Origin: Tabrizicola soli
GTDB taxonomy: Bacteria; Pseudomonadota; Alphaproteobacteria; Rhodobacterales; Rhodobacteraceae
Length of the DNA: 64,000 bases
Reading direction: 5' to 3'
Assembly: GCF_015999335.1 (NCBI RefSeq)
Contig: NZ_JAEACP010000001.1
Location: 248,001 to 312,000, forward strand
This document shows positions 8,879 to 19,289 of this stretch, piece after piece. Below the pieces are notes generated by a model. It made no database searches and was not told the DNA's origin. It saw only the letters and a list, made by a program, of their open reading frames with translations. A program made the position numbers and the translations under genes. Each line of letters starts with the position of its first letter. Within the stretch, counting starts at the first letter, position 1.

Positions 8879-9370
8879 TCAGCCGTATTTGCGCCCCAGC
8901 GCCTCGACCACCGGCGGGGTGACGAACCTGGACACATCGCCCCCCAGCCGCGCGATTTCCTTGACCAGTTTCGACGCGATGGCCTGACGCCGGGCGTCGG
9001 CCATCATGAACACGGTCTCGATCGAGGCATCGAGGGCCCGGTTCATGCCGACCATCTGGAATTCGTATTCAAAATCCGCCACCGCGCGCAGGCCGCGCAC
9101 GATGATCCCCGCCCCCACGTCGCGGGCGCAGTCGATCAGCAGGTTCTCGAACGGATGCACCACGATCTCGCCGCCGGTGCGGGCCTGGATCGCAGCGCAT
9201 TCGGCCTCGACCATGGCGACGCGTTCTTCCAGCGCGAAGAGCGGCGACTTGTCCCGGTTGATCGCCACGCCGATCACCAGCCGGTCGACCAGCGCCATGG
9301 CGCGCTGGATGATGTCGATATGACCCAGCGTGATCGGATCGAAAGTGCCCGGATAAAGCCCGATGCGCAT
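8879..9370 (-). CDS. coaD: Phosphopantetheine adenylyltransferase
   Basis: A 163-residue enzyme that adenylates 4'-phosphopantetheine with ATP to give dephospho-CoA, the fourth step of CoA synthesis. The nucleotidyltransferase motif YPGTFDPITLGHIDI fills residues 6-20, with the HxGH-type Thr-x-x-His. RGLRAVADFEYEFQM (near 90) and the C-terminal ASKLVKEIARLGGDVS segment are also typical. The start at 9370 (MRIGLYPG) matches the family. The upstream CBS gene is 71 bases away on the same strand. Confidence 0.93.
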   Translation of the reverse strand: MRIGLYPGTFDPITLGHIDIIQRAMALVDRLVIGVAINRDKSPLFALEERVAMVEAECAAIQARTGGEIVVHPFENLLIDCARDVGAGIIVRGLRAVADFEYEFQMVGMNRALDASIETVFMMADARRQAIASKLVKEIARLGGDVSRFVTPPVVEALGRKYG

Positions 9371-9441
9371 GGATCGCCCCCAAGTGACTGCCAGCGCACG
9401 CAACAATATTGCGCGGGCGGGCGCAAGGGAAAACCGAAGGC

Positions 9442-9876
9442 TCAGAAGCCCTTGATCATGCCCTCCAGCGCCTCCTTCTCGGCGCCAAGCTCCATCAGCC
9501 GGGCCTTGACCACGTCGCCGATCGAGATGAGGCCGACCATCTCCTCGCCCTCGATCACCGGCATGTGGCGGAAGCGGCCCTCGGTCATCCGGCCCAGCAC
9601 CTGATCGGTGGTTTCCCCCCGGGTGCAGCCGATGATCTTCGCCGTCATCAGGCTTTCGACCGGATCGCCAAGACAGGCCGCGCCGCGCCGCCCGATCTCG
9701 CGCACGATGTCGCGCTCGGACACGATGCCGGTGGCGCGCTTGCCGTCGGGCGAGACGATCACCGCGCCGATCCTGCGGCTGGACAGCAGTTCGGCGACCG
9801 CCTGCACCGTGGAGCCCGGACGCACCGTGACCACGTCGTCGTTACCCTTGGACTTGAGGATCTGCTGAACGAGCAT
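9442..9876 (-). CDS. CBS-domain pair protein
   Basis: A 144-residue stand-alone CBS protein. Motif 1 lies at residues 8-60 (VVTVRPGSTVQAVAELLSS...GIVSERDIVREI) and motif 2 at 75-130 (IGCTRGETTDQVLGRMTEG...VGLISIGDVVKARL). Such proteins bind AMP or ATP and act as energy sensors on partner enzymes. There is no catalytic domain. No operon partner is obvious. It resembles the widespread alphaproteobacterial CBS proteins annotated as IMP dehydrogenase-like, but it is not GuaB. Confidence 0.85.
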   Translation of the reverse strand: MLVQQILKSKGNDDVVTVRPGSTVQAVAELLSSRRIGAVIVSPDGKRATGIVSERDIVREIGRRGAACLGDPVESLMTAKIIGCTRGETTDQVLGRMTEGRFRHMPVIEGEEMVGLISIGDVVKARLMELGAEKEALEGMIKGF

Positions 9877-9903
9877 CGGGCGGTCCCTCCTCGTGACCTT
9901 GGC

Positions 9904-10839
9904 TCAAGGGTCGGGCCGCAAAGGGGATTCTGTCAAGACTTGTTCATCTTGCAGCAGAATTGCCTCGAGCCGCGCCATCTCGGCCCGCACCTCGCGGGTC
10001 AGCTGTTCGGCAAAGCGGGTCAGCCGGTCGGAGCGGGCGTCGCTTTCGTGCCGGATCAGCCAGAACGACCGGACGAGGCTGATCTGTCCGGTCAGGATCC
10101 GGGTGACGCCGGGGGCGGCCGGCAGCGAGAAGTCGTGCACCACGCCGACCCCTGCCCCGGTCCGCAACCAGTTGAGCTGGACCGAGACCGAGTTCGAGCT
10201 GAGCCTGGCCGGACCGACCCCGATCTCGGCCAGATAGTCCAGTTCCTTGTCGAAGATCATGTCGGGGATATAGCCGATGATGCGGTGCGTCTTGAGGTCG
10301 GAGGCGTCGCGGATCGGCGGGACACGGGCGAGATAATCGCGGCTTGCCGCCAGATGCAGGCCGTAGTCGGTCAGCTTCTGCACCGTCAGCCGCCCGGCCT
10401 CGGGGCGCGAGACCGCGATCGCCATGTCGGCCTCGCGCTTCGAGAGGTTGAAGACGCGGGGAAGCGCGACGATCTGCACCTCCAGCCCCGGATTGGTGTC
10501 GCAGATCCGGGCAAGAACCTGCGGCAGAAGGTAGTTCGCGCAGCCGTCCGGCGCGCCGAGGCGGATCAACCCGGTCAGCCCGCCGGGGCCGGAGAGGCTT
10601 TCCCCGGCCGCGAGCGCGGCGCGTTCCGCCCGTTCGGCATGGGGCAGAAGCCGGGCGCCCTCCTCGGTCAGGGCATAGCCCTGCGGGGACTTGGCGAAGA
10701 GCCGGGCCTGCGTCGCCTCCTCCAGCCGCGCGATGCGGCGGCCGACGGTGGCCGGGTCGATCTTCAGCCGCTTTCCGGCCGCGGAAAGGCTTTCGGTCCG
10801 GGCGACCGCCAGAAAGACGCGCAGGTCGTCCCAGTCCAC
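9904..10839 (-). CDS. LysR-family transcriptional regulator
   Basis: A 311-residue regulator beginning with a GTG (VDWDDLRVFLAVARTESLSA). Residues 4-62 are the winged helix-turn-helix (GKRLKIDPATVGRRIARLEE); residues 90-300 are the substrate-binding-like effector domain. GAGG lies 6-8 bases before the GTG. The stop of the upstream glycosyltransferase is one base away, so the two are co-transcribed. mmsA is divergent on the far side of the glycosyltransferase. A regulator of valine or branched-chain catabolism is plausible from that proximity, but this is inference. Confidence 0.85.
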   Translation of the reverse strand: MDWDDLRVFLAVARTESLSAAGKRLKIDPATVGRRIARLEEATQARLFAKSPQGYALTEEGARLLPHAERAERAALAAGESLSGPGGLTGLIRLGAPDGCANYLLPQVLARICDTNPGLEVQIVALPRVFNLSKREADMAIAVSRPEAGRLTVQKLTDYGLHLAASRDYLARVPPIRDASDLKTHRIIGYIPDMIFDKELDYLAEIGVGPARLSSNSVSVQLNWLRTGAGVGVVHDFSLPAAPGVTRILTGQISLVRSFWLIRHESDARSDRLTRFAEQLTREVRAEMARLEAILLQDEQVLTESPLRPDP

Positions 10840-10840
10840 C

Positions 10841-12052
10841 TCAGCCTCGCTTTCGGGCGGAGGTATCTGCCAGAACCTCGCCCAGAAGCACCTGCCACTT
10901 CGCATTGATCGCAGAGGGGGTGAAATCCGTTTCGATCTTAAGCCGGGCGGCAGCGCCCATCTTTTCGGCCAGCGCAGGATTGGCCAATAGTTGGTCAACC
11001 CGATCGGCCATGGCCCGCACCGACCGGGCCGGGACCTGGAACCCCGTAACCCCGTCCTCGATCAGGCTGTCCAACACCGGCATACGGTAGGCGACGACCG
11101 GCAGGCCGGTCGCCATGGCCTCTAGAACCACCTTTGGCAGCCCCTCGGCATGGGTCGAGGGGAACAGGAACACAGACGCGCCCGCCAGGCGCTGCGGCAC
11201 CTCCTCGTGCTGCACGGGGCCAGGTGTGGTGTAACGGTCTGAAATGCCTCGCCGACGTGCGTGGCCCGCAGCAGCCCTACGAACCTTGTCAGACCCCGGC
11301 CCCATACACTCCAGCGTCACAGTCCGGTCCCTGAGCAGGGCAACGACGTCGATCATCGGGAGAACCCCTTTGTCCCATGCCAGCCTTCCAAGCGAGACAA
11401 GCCGCGCCGGTTCACTCGCCGAAGGTAGTTTCGGCTGGTAAAGGGATGTGTCGAACCCATAGACGATTGCCTGCGTCGTATAAGGCCGCCACCATGACGC
11501 TCGGCGAAGCGCGCTGGCAAGCTGTGGTGAATTGCAGACAACCCGCGCAGCCCGGCGCATGAAGGCGTGGGCCTTGCGGTTCTTCAATGCGAAGATCGGG
11601 GCGAGAGGAAAGGCAAGCAGTGGTGCCAGCCAATCGGCGCGGCTTTCGATCTGATGCAGCCAGCGCGGATAGGTGCCCTCATGCAGGACAATCGGCACCT
11701 CGGATGCAAAGCTGCTATGCTGTAGAAAGCCCCAGGTCGCCATGCCGCGCCCGAACACGATGTCGAAGGGCCGCTCGGCATGCAGCAGGTCAAAGGCCGT
11801 CGCGCTGTTCTGCCAGAACCGGCCACCCTTCTTTTCGGGAGGGGTTCCCGCCAGATAATGGATCTCGGCTCCGTCCTCCTGCTCCACAGCCCCGCCGCCT
11901 TCGGGCAGTTCCGCAGTCAGCACCACGACCTCATGCCCCAGCCCAGCCAGCACCTTTGCAATCAGGCCGGAATGGGGAGTGAAATAGCCACGGTGACGCC
12001 GCATGACTGGCGCGAAGATACAAAGGCGCAGCGGGCGTTGAAGAGGCATCAT
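10841..12052 (-). CDS. GT4-family glycosyltransferase
   Basis: A 403-residue cytoplasmic glycosyltransferase with two Rossmann-like halves. The N-terminal half has FTPHSGLIAKVLAGLGHEVV, a GT-B acceptor-domain signature. The C-terminal half has LVSLGRLAWDKGV near 230 and the donor-site motif FLFPSTHAEGLPKVVLEAMA near 320, placing it in GT4. It probably acts on a surface polysaccharide or lipid. Adjacent start codons exist at 12050-12052 and 12047-12049 with no strong ribosome site. Its base composition is visibly less GC-rich than its neighbours, and it separates a LysR gene from mmsA, both suggesting later acquisition. Confidence 0.82.
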   Translation of the reverse strand: MMPLQRPLRLCIFAPVMRRHRGYFTPHSGLIAKVLAGLGHEVVVLTAELPEGGGAVEQEDGAEIHYLAGTPPEKKGGRFWQNSATAFDLLHAERPFDIVFGRGMATWGFLQHSSFASEVPIVLHEGTYPRWLHQIESRADWLAPLLAFPLAPIFALKNRKAHAFMRRAARVVCNSPQLASALRRASWWRPYTTQAIVYGFDTSLYQPKLPSASEPARLVSLGRLAWDKGVLPMIDVVALLRDRTVTLECMGPGSDKVRRAAAGHARRRGISDRYTTPGPVQHEEVPQRLAGASVFLFPSTHAEGLPKVVLEAMATGLPVVAYRMPVLDSLIEDGVTGFQVPARSVRAMADRVDQLLANPALAEKMGAAARLKIETDFTPSAINAKWQVLLGEVLADTSARKRG

Positions 12053-12142
12053 TGCACTTTCGCAAAACACTTTTGGGAGATTGCTCCTTTGTCTAGCGTT
12101 TCCGCAAGGGTAAAAGCGCCCTATCATATTCGGGAGGATTCC

Positions 12143-13642
12143 ATGCAGGACATCGGACACTGGATCAACGGCAAGCTCGTCGCGGGGACTTCGGGCCGCT
12201 TCAGCGACATCTACAACCCCGCCACCGGCGAAGTGCAGGCCCGCGTGGCGCTGGCCACTCCGGCCGAGCTGGACCATGCGATCCAGGAGGCCGCCAAGGC
12301 CCAGATCGGCTGGGCCGCCACCAACCCGCAGCGCCGGGCCCGGGTGATGATGGCCTTCGGCGCGCTGATCAACCAGAACATGGACAAGCTGGCCGAGATG
12401 GTTTCGCGCGAGCACGGCAAGACCATCCCCGACGCCAAGGGCGACGTGCAGCGCGGCCTTGAGGTGATCGAGGTCTGCATGGGCGCGCCTGCCATGCTGA
12501 AGGGCGAGATGATGGATTCGGCCGGCCCCGGCATCGACCTTTACGCCATGCGCCAACCCCTTGGTGTCGTTGCCGGAATCACGCCGTTCAACTTCCCGGC
12601 GATGATCCCGTTGTGGAAGATCGGCCCGGCGCTGTCTTCGGGCAACGCGATGATCCTGAAGCCGTCGGAGCGGGTGCCGTCGACCTCGCTGTTCCTGGCC
12701 GAGCTGCTGCAACAGGCAGGCCTGCCGGATGGTGTGTTGCAGGTGGTGAACGGCGACAAGGAAGTGGTGGACGGCATCCTCGACCATCCGGTGATCCAGG
12801 GCGTGGGCTTCGTCGGCTCCACCCCGATCGCGCAATACATCTATGGCCGGGCCGCAAGCAACGGCAAGCGCGCGCAATGCTTCGGTGGCGCGAAGAACCA
12901 CATGATCATCATGCCCGACGCCGACCTCGACAAGGCGGCGGATGCGCTTGTCGGTGCAGGCTATGGCGCGGCGGGCGAACGCTGCATGGCGATCTCGGTC
13001 GCCGTTCCGGTCGGCGAAAAGACGGCGGATGCGCTAGTCGAACGCCTGATCCCGCGGATCGAGAAGTTGAAGGTCGCCCCCTATACCGCTGGAAACGATG
13101 TGGATTTCGGACCGCTGATCACCAGGCAGGCGCAGGAGCGCGTCAAGGGGTTGATCACCTCGGGCGTGGAACAGGGCGCGAAGCTGGTGGTCGACGGGCG
13201 CGACCTGAAGATCCAGGGCTACGAGAACGGCTTCTTCGTCGGCGCGACGCTGTTCGACAACGTCACCCCCGAGATGGACATCTACAAGCAGGAGATCTTC
13301 GGGCCGGTCCTGTCGACCGTGCGGATGCCGACATATGACGACGCGCTGAAGCTGGTGATGGACAACGAATACGGCAACGGCACCGCGATCTACACCGCCG
13401 ACGGCGACACGGCGCGCGATTTCGCCTCCCGCGTCAACGTGGGCATGGTCGGGATCAACTTCCCGATCCCGGTGCCGCTGTCCTACTTCTCCTTCGGCGG
13501 CTGGAAACGCTCGGCCTTCGGCGACCTGAACCAGTACGGGCCGGACGCCTTCCGCTTCTACACCAAGACCAAGACCGTCACGGCGCGCTGGTTCTCGGGC
13601 ATCAAGGAAGGTGCCAGCCTGAACTTCAAGGCGCTGGACTGA
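12143..13642 (+). CDS. mmsA: CoA-acylating methylmalonate-semialdehyde dehydrogenase
   Basis: A 499-residue aldehyde dehydrogenase opening IGHWINGKLVAGTSGRFSDI, the characteristic start of MmsA. It oxidises (methyl)malonate semialdehyde with NAD and CoA to propionyl- or acetyl-CoA in valine and inositol breakdown. Marks include PFNFPAMIPLWKIGPAL near 150, GFVGSTPIAQYIY near 225, and the catalytic Cys in AAGERCMAISVAV near 283. CoA-acylating members lack the general-base Glu, which fits GGAKNHMI here. GGGAGGA precedes the ATG. It is divergent from the glycosyltransferase over 90 bp. Confidence 0.95.
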   Translation: MQDIGHWINGKLVAGTSGRFSDIYNPATGEVQARVALATPAELDHAIQEAAKAQIGWAATNPQRRARVMMAFGALINQNMDKLAEMVSREHGKTIPDAKGDVQRGLEVIEVCMGAPAMLKGEMMDSAGPGIDLYAMRQPLGVVAGITPFNFPAMIPLWKIGPALSSGNAMILKPSERVPSTSLFLAELLQQAGLPDGVLQVVNGDKEVVDGILDHPVIQGVGFVGSTPIAQYIYGRAASNGKRAQCFGGAKNHMIIMPDADLDKAADALVGAGYGAAGERCMAISVAVPVGEKTADALVERLIPRIEKLKVAPYTAGNDVDFGPLITRQAQERVKGLITSGVEQGAKLVVDGRDLKIQGYENGFFVGATLFDNVTPEMDIYKQEIFGPVLSTVRMPTYDDALKLVMDNEYGNGTAIYTADGDTARDFASRVNVGMVGINFPIPVPLSYFSFGGWKRSAFGDLNQYGPDAFRFYTKTKTVTARWFSGIKEGASLNFKALD

Positions 13643-13648
13643 TACTGT

Positions 13649-13679
13649 CGGGCGCGGTTTCCCTGCGGAACCGCGCCCG
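13649..13679 (+). terminator. Strong hairpin after mmsA
   Basis: CGGGCGCGGTT pairs exactly with AACCGCGCCCG around a 9-base loop. Only a short T-containing stretch follows, so it may be a terminator of moderate strength. Confidence 0.65.
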
Positions 13680-13721
13680 CAACTTTCGCGTTCCCTCGCC
13701 GAACCGCAGGCGAGGTGTGAC

Positions 13722-14063
13722 ATGCGACCCCTTCTCCTATCGCTTCTGCTTCTGGGTCCGGCCACGGCGGCGGCGGCCGATTGCGGCTCGATCGTGCCCT
13801 CGGTCTGCGTCATGGCCGTGGAAGACCTCTCCTCGGCGCCGAAGATGCTGAAGGTGAAACCCGGCGTGACGCCCTTTCTCGTGGGCGACAGGTTCCCGGT
13901 CGAGTCGCGCTCGCTGCTGATGGACCCGGCGCGCTATGGACTGGACCCCTCGGACGGCAGCTGGCGCTACTATGCGATGGCGGGGGTGGTCTACCGGATC
14001 GAGAACGGCACAGGGCTGGTGCTCGAGGTGATCCGAAGCCGCAGCACGGCCTATCTGCGCTGA
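13722..14063 (+). CDS. Small periplasmic protein, RcnB-like
   Basis: A 113-residue protein with a signal peptide (MRPLLLSLLLLGPATAAAAD) and a mature part containing VGDRFPVESRSLLMDPARYG and WRYYAMAGVVYRIENGTGLV. The Gly-Asp-x-(L/F)-Pro, Y-G-L and Y-R-I-x-x-x-(S/T)-G order resembles RcnB-type periplasmic proteins, which modulate nickel and cobalt efflux. Two cysteines (DCGSIVPSVC) near the mature N-terminus could form a disulfide. A second RcnB-like gene follows 102 bases on. Function is uncertain. Confidence 0.65.
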   Translation: MRPLLLSLLLLGPATAAAADCGSIVPSVCVMAVEDLSSAPKMLKVKPGVTPFLVGDRFPVESRSLLMDPARYGLDPSDGSWRYYAMAGVVYRIENGTGLVLEVIRSRSTAYLR

Positions 14064-14165
14064 TCTGTGCTGGCCCGATCGGTGGAAAGCCGCCGAGGCA
14101 GGCCGGACGTTCTGGAACCGAAGCAAGGGCTTCGGCATCTACTTCCGAGTTAGAAGGAGGTCCCC

Positions 14166-14561
14166 ATGACCCGCACCAGCCCCGTCCTCGCGCTGATCCT
14201 GGCGCTGACTGCCGCCTTCGCCCTTCCGGCCGAGGCGAAGAACAAGCATTGCCCGCCGGGCCTGGCCAAGAAGGACGTGCCTTGCGTACCGCCCGGGCAG
14301 GCGAAGAAATGGGATCGCGCCGATCGAGACCATGACCATGACCATGACCATGATCATGACGACGACTGGCACTGGCATGCCGGCGACCGGGTGCGCGGCG
14401 ATTATGTTCTGATCCCGCGCTCGGAATGGGAGCGGCTGCGCCTGCGGGATTACCGCGACGGCAGCACCTACCTGCGGACCGACAACCAGATCTTCCGCGT
14501 CATGCGGGACACGCTGGTGGTGATCGAGGCCGTCCGCATCCTGGACCGAGTCCTGAACTGA
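14166..14561 (+). CDS. Secreted RcnB-like protein with His-Asp repeat
   Basis: A 131-residue protein with a signal peptide cleaved near PAEA (residue 23). The mature protein has two CPPG(L/Q)AKK motifs (HCPPGLAKKDVPCVPPGQAKK), then an alternating His-Asp run (DHDHDHDHDHDDDWHWH, about residues 57-75), then an RcnB-like YVLIP...YLRTDNQIFRVM...VIEAVRILDRVL tail. The His-Asp run is a likely low-affinity metal-binding stretch and is coded by an imperfect CCATGA repeat. AAGGAGG precedes the ATG at good spacing. Nickel or cobalt handling in the periplasm is the best guess. Confidence 0.75.
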   Translation: MTRTSPVLALILALTAAFALPAEAKNKHCPPGLAKKDVPCVPPGQAKKWDRADRDHDHDHDHDHDDDWHWHAGDRVRGDYVLIPRSEWERLRLRDYRDGSTYLRTDNQIFRVMRDTLVVIEAVRILDRVLN

Positions 14562-14590
14562 TCCCGGGCGCAGGAGGCGCACGACAACCC

Positions 14591-17455
<2,865 letters not shown>

Positions 17456-17522
17456 GGTCTACCCCAAAAGGTGCAGGGGCAAGACATAGGACGGATCGGG
17501 CGAGTCTCCAACCGGAAAAAGT

Positions 17523-17537
17523 GAACGTAGAGTGAAC
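17523..17537. promoter_or_regulatory. LexA (SOS) box, alphaproteobacterial type
   Basis: GAAC (17523-17526), seven bases, GAAC (17534-17537): on the minus strand this reads GTTC-N7-GTTC, the direct-repeat LexA site established for alphaproteobacteria. It stands 68 bases upstream of uvrA, an expected SOS gene. The AT-rich tract at 17558-17590 lies on the rhodanese side and may serve that gene's promoter. Confidence 0.8.
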
Positions 17538-17615
17538 GTGAGGCCGGGGCAAGTCGGGCCTTTAAATTTTAATCTTCTAAGCTATAAAGATGAAGAAATC
17601 AACCACGAGGTCGCC

Positions 17616-17981
17616 ATGTTCAACTTCCTTCGTCCGGGCCGGTCCGCCGCCCGTCCCGATGCCGCTGCCCTGTCGCGCGAAATTGCGGCCGGGCGGCTTG
17701 TGCTGATCGACGTGCGCGAGGTGGCCGAGGCGCAGGCTTCGGGCCTGGCCGAGGGGGCGCGGCTGATCCCGCTCTCGCTGTTGCCGCTGAAATGCGATCC
17801 GCGCCAGCCGGGTTGCGAGTTGCCGCAAGGGGTTCCGGTGGCGGTCTATTGCGCCGCCGGCGGACGGTCGGGGATGGCGGCCGACACGCTGCGGCGGATG
17901 GGCTATGCCGAGGTGACCAACCTTGGCGGCCTTGGCGACTGGGCGGCGGCGGGGGGGAAAGTGGTGCCCTTCACGCGCTGA
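17616..17981 (+). CDS. Rhodanese-like sulfurtransferase
   Basis: A 121-residue single rhodanese domain. The core is LVLIDVREVAEAQASGLAEG (near 28-47), the active-site loop is YCAAGGRSG with Cys79, and the end motif is GYAEVTNLGGLGDW. It would transfer sulfane sulfur to thiol acceptors. The start at 17616 is preceded by CACGAGG. Upstream is an unusually AT-rich promoter region. It overlaps the convergent MFS gene by 11 bases. Confidence 0.88.
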   Translation: MFNFLRPGRSAARPDAAALSREIAAGRLVLIDVREVAEAQASGLAEGARLIPLSLLPLKCDPRQPGCELPQGVPVAVYCAAGGRSGMAADTLRRMGYAEVTNLGGLGDWAAAGGKVVPFTR

Positions 17982-19131
17982 AGTGATGCCGCCGCGCGCG
18001 CTGCGCCTGGTGGATCGCGATCCCCAGGGCGCAGAGGGTGACCGCTGACAGGACCAGCCCCGTCGGGCCAGTGGCGGCCAGCAGGGCGGCCAGGACCGGC
18101 GTGCCCGTGGTGGTGCCCAGGTTCCCCAGCTGGGCCACCGCCCCGGCAGCGCGGGCGCGGTCCTCGGCGCTGGCATTGAGTTCCGGGATCGCGGCAAAGC
18201 TTGCGCCCTGCACGATTCCGAGGGCGGCGGAGAGGAGGAACCCTCCGGCCGCCATCACCTCCCCCTGTCCCCAGCCGAGCCAGAGCAGCAGGAAGCCGGG
18301 CACGGCGGCCGCATAGCCCGCCTGCACCAGGTGCACCGCGCTCATCCTTCCGAGGAGCCAGACGCCCAGAGTGAGCGAGACGGCGATGGAGACCAGCGGC
18401 ATCCCCGCGGCGATCAGGGCGCGGTGGCTCTCGGGCGTCGCGGGCGGCACCAGGGTCAGGAGCGCGACGTAGAGGAAGGTATAGCAGCAGAAGCCCATGG
18501 CCGGGGCGGCGAGACGGGGCGAGGCGTAGATCATGGCATGTTGCGCCAGGAGATTGCCCATCGGCAGCGCCCCGTGCCGGGGATCGGCGGGCAGCGCCAG
18601 GGCGAGGATCGCGGCCAGCACGGCCATGTAGCCGGAATGGCCGAGGAAAAGGCCGGTGGGCGTGACATGCGGGCCGATCAGGGCGAGGACCGCGTAGGTC
18701 ACGCCGAAGAAGCTGGACCAGAGAGTCATCGCCAGCGGCCGGCGATGCTCGGGCGCGAGAGCGGCGATCATCGTGGGGCCGACGACGACGATGGCAAGAT
18801 GGCTTGCGCCTTCGACGACGCGGCTGGCAAGCATCAACGGATAGGACGGCAGCAGCGATTGCAGCGCGGACATGGCGGCCCCGGCGACCAGTGCCGCGAC
18901 GATGGCCCGGCGCGGACCGATGCGGGCCACGAGGAGGCCCGCCGTGGTGCCGAAGACCAGCCCGACCATGCCGACGATCGAGACGACGAGGCCGAGGGCG
19001 ACCTCGCCATTTCCGCCGTAGTTCGCGCGGAGAGTCTCGTACAGGATCGAGATCTTGCCGAACTGGGCGGCGGCGCCGAGACCGGCGCACCAGAGCAGGA
19101 GGACGAGGAGCATGGGGGGCAGCGCGCGCAT
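17971..19131 (-). CDS. MFS transporter
   Basis: A 386-residue, 12-helix major facilitator permease. Helices begin at PPMLLVLLLWCAGLGAAAQF; the helix 2-3 loop has ARIGPRRA, the conserved G-x-x-x-(D/R)-R-x-G region of MFS. I chose the ATG at 19131; a TTG in frame at 19161 is possible but has no ribosome site. Substrate cannot be told. It is separated from lpdA upstream by a REP-like repeat. Confidence 0.8.
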   Translation of the reverse strand: MRALPPMLLVLLLWCAGLGAAAQFGKISILYETLRANYGGNGEVALGLVVSIVGMVGLVFGTTAGLLVARIGPRRAIVAALVAGAAMSALQSLLPSYPLMLASRVVEGASHLAIVVVGPTMIAALAPEHRRPLAMTLWSSFFGVTYAVLALIGPHVTPTGLFLGHSGYMAVLAAILALALPADPRHGALPMGNLLAQHAMIYASPRLAAPAMGFCCYTFLYVALLTLVPPATPESHRALIAAGMPLVSIAVSLTLGVWLLGRMSAVHLVQAGYAAAVPGFLLLWLGWGQGEVMAAGGFLLSAALGIVQGASFAAIPELNASAEDRARAAGAVAQLGNLGTTTGTPVLAALLAATGPTGLVLSAVTLCALGIAIHQAQRARRHHFSA

Positions 19132-19215
19132 GGCAGGGTGGTAGCCCGATCCGCGCCGCAATTCCAGAGAGATGGACCGGGGCTGACTTGCCGGCGCTTG
19201 CGCCCGCGCCGGATG

Positions 19216-19282
19216 CGCTCGTCGACGACTTCGTCACTCCTCGCCGAGGGGCCGAGGAGGAGACGAAGTCGAACGAGGAGGC
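19216..19282. repeat. REP-like imperfect palindrome, copy A
   Basis: The left arm 19218-19245 (CTCGTCGACGACTTCGTC...) and right arm 19250-19277 (...GACGAAGTCGAACGAG) are near reverse complements, giving a long imperfect hairpin. The left arm matches copy C (47150-47213, reverse strand) at 27 of 28 positions and is related to copy B (41341-41400). It lies downstream of lpdA and upstream of an MFS gene, not in coding sequence. Confidence 0.75.
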
Positions 19283-19289
19283 GGTGGGA

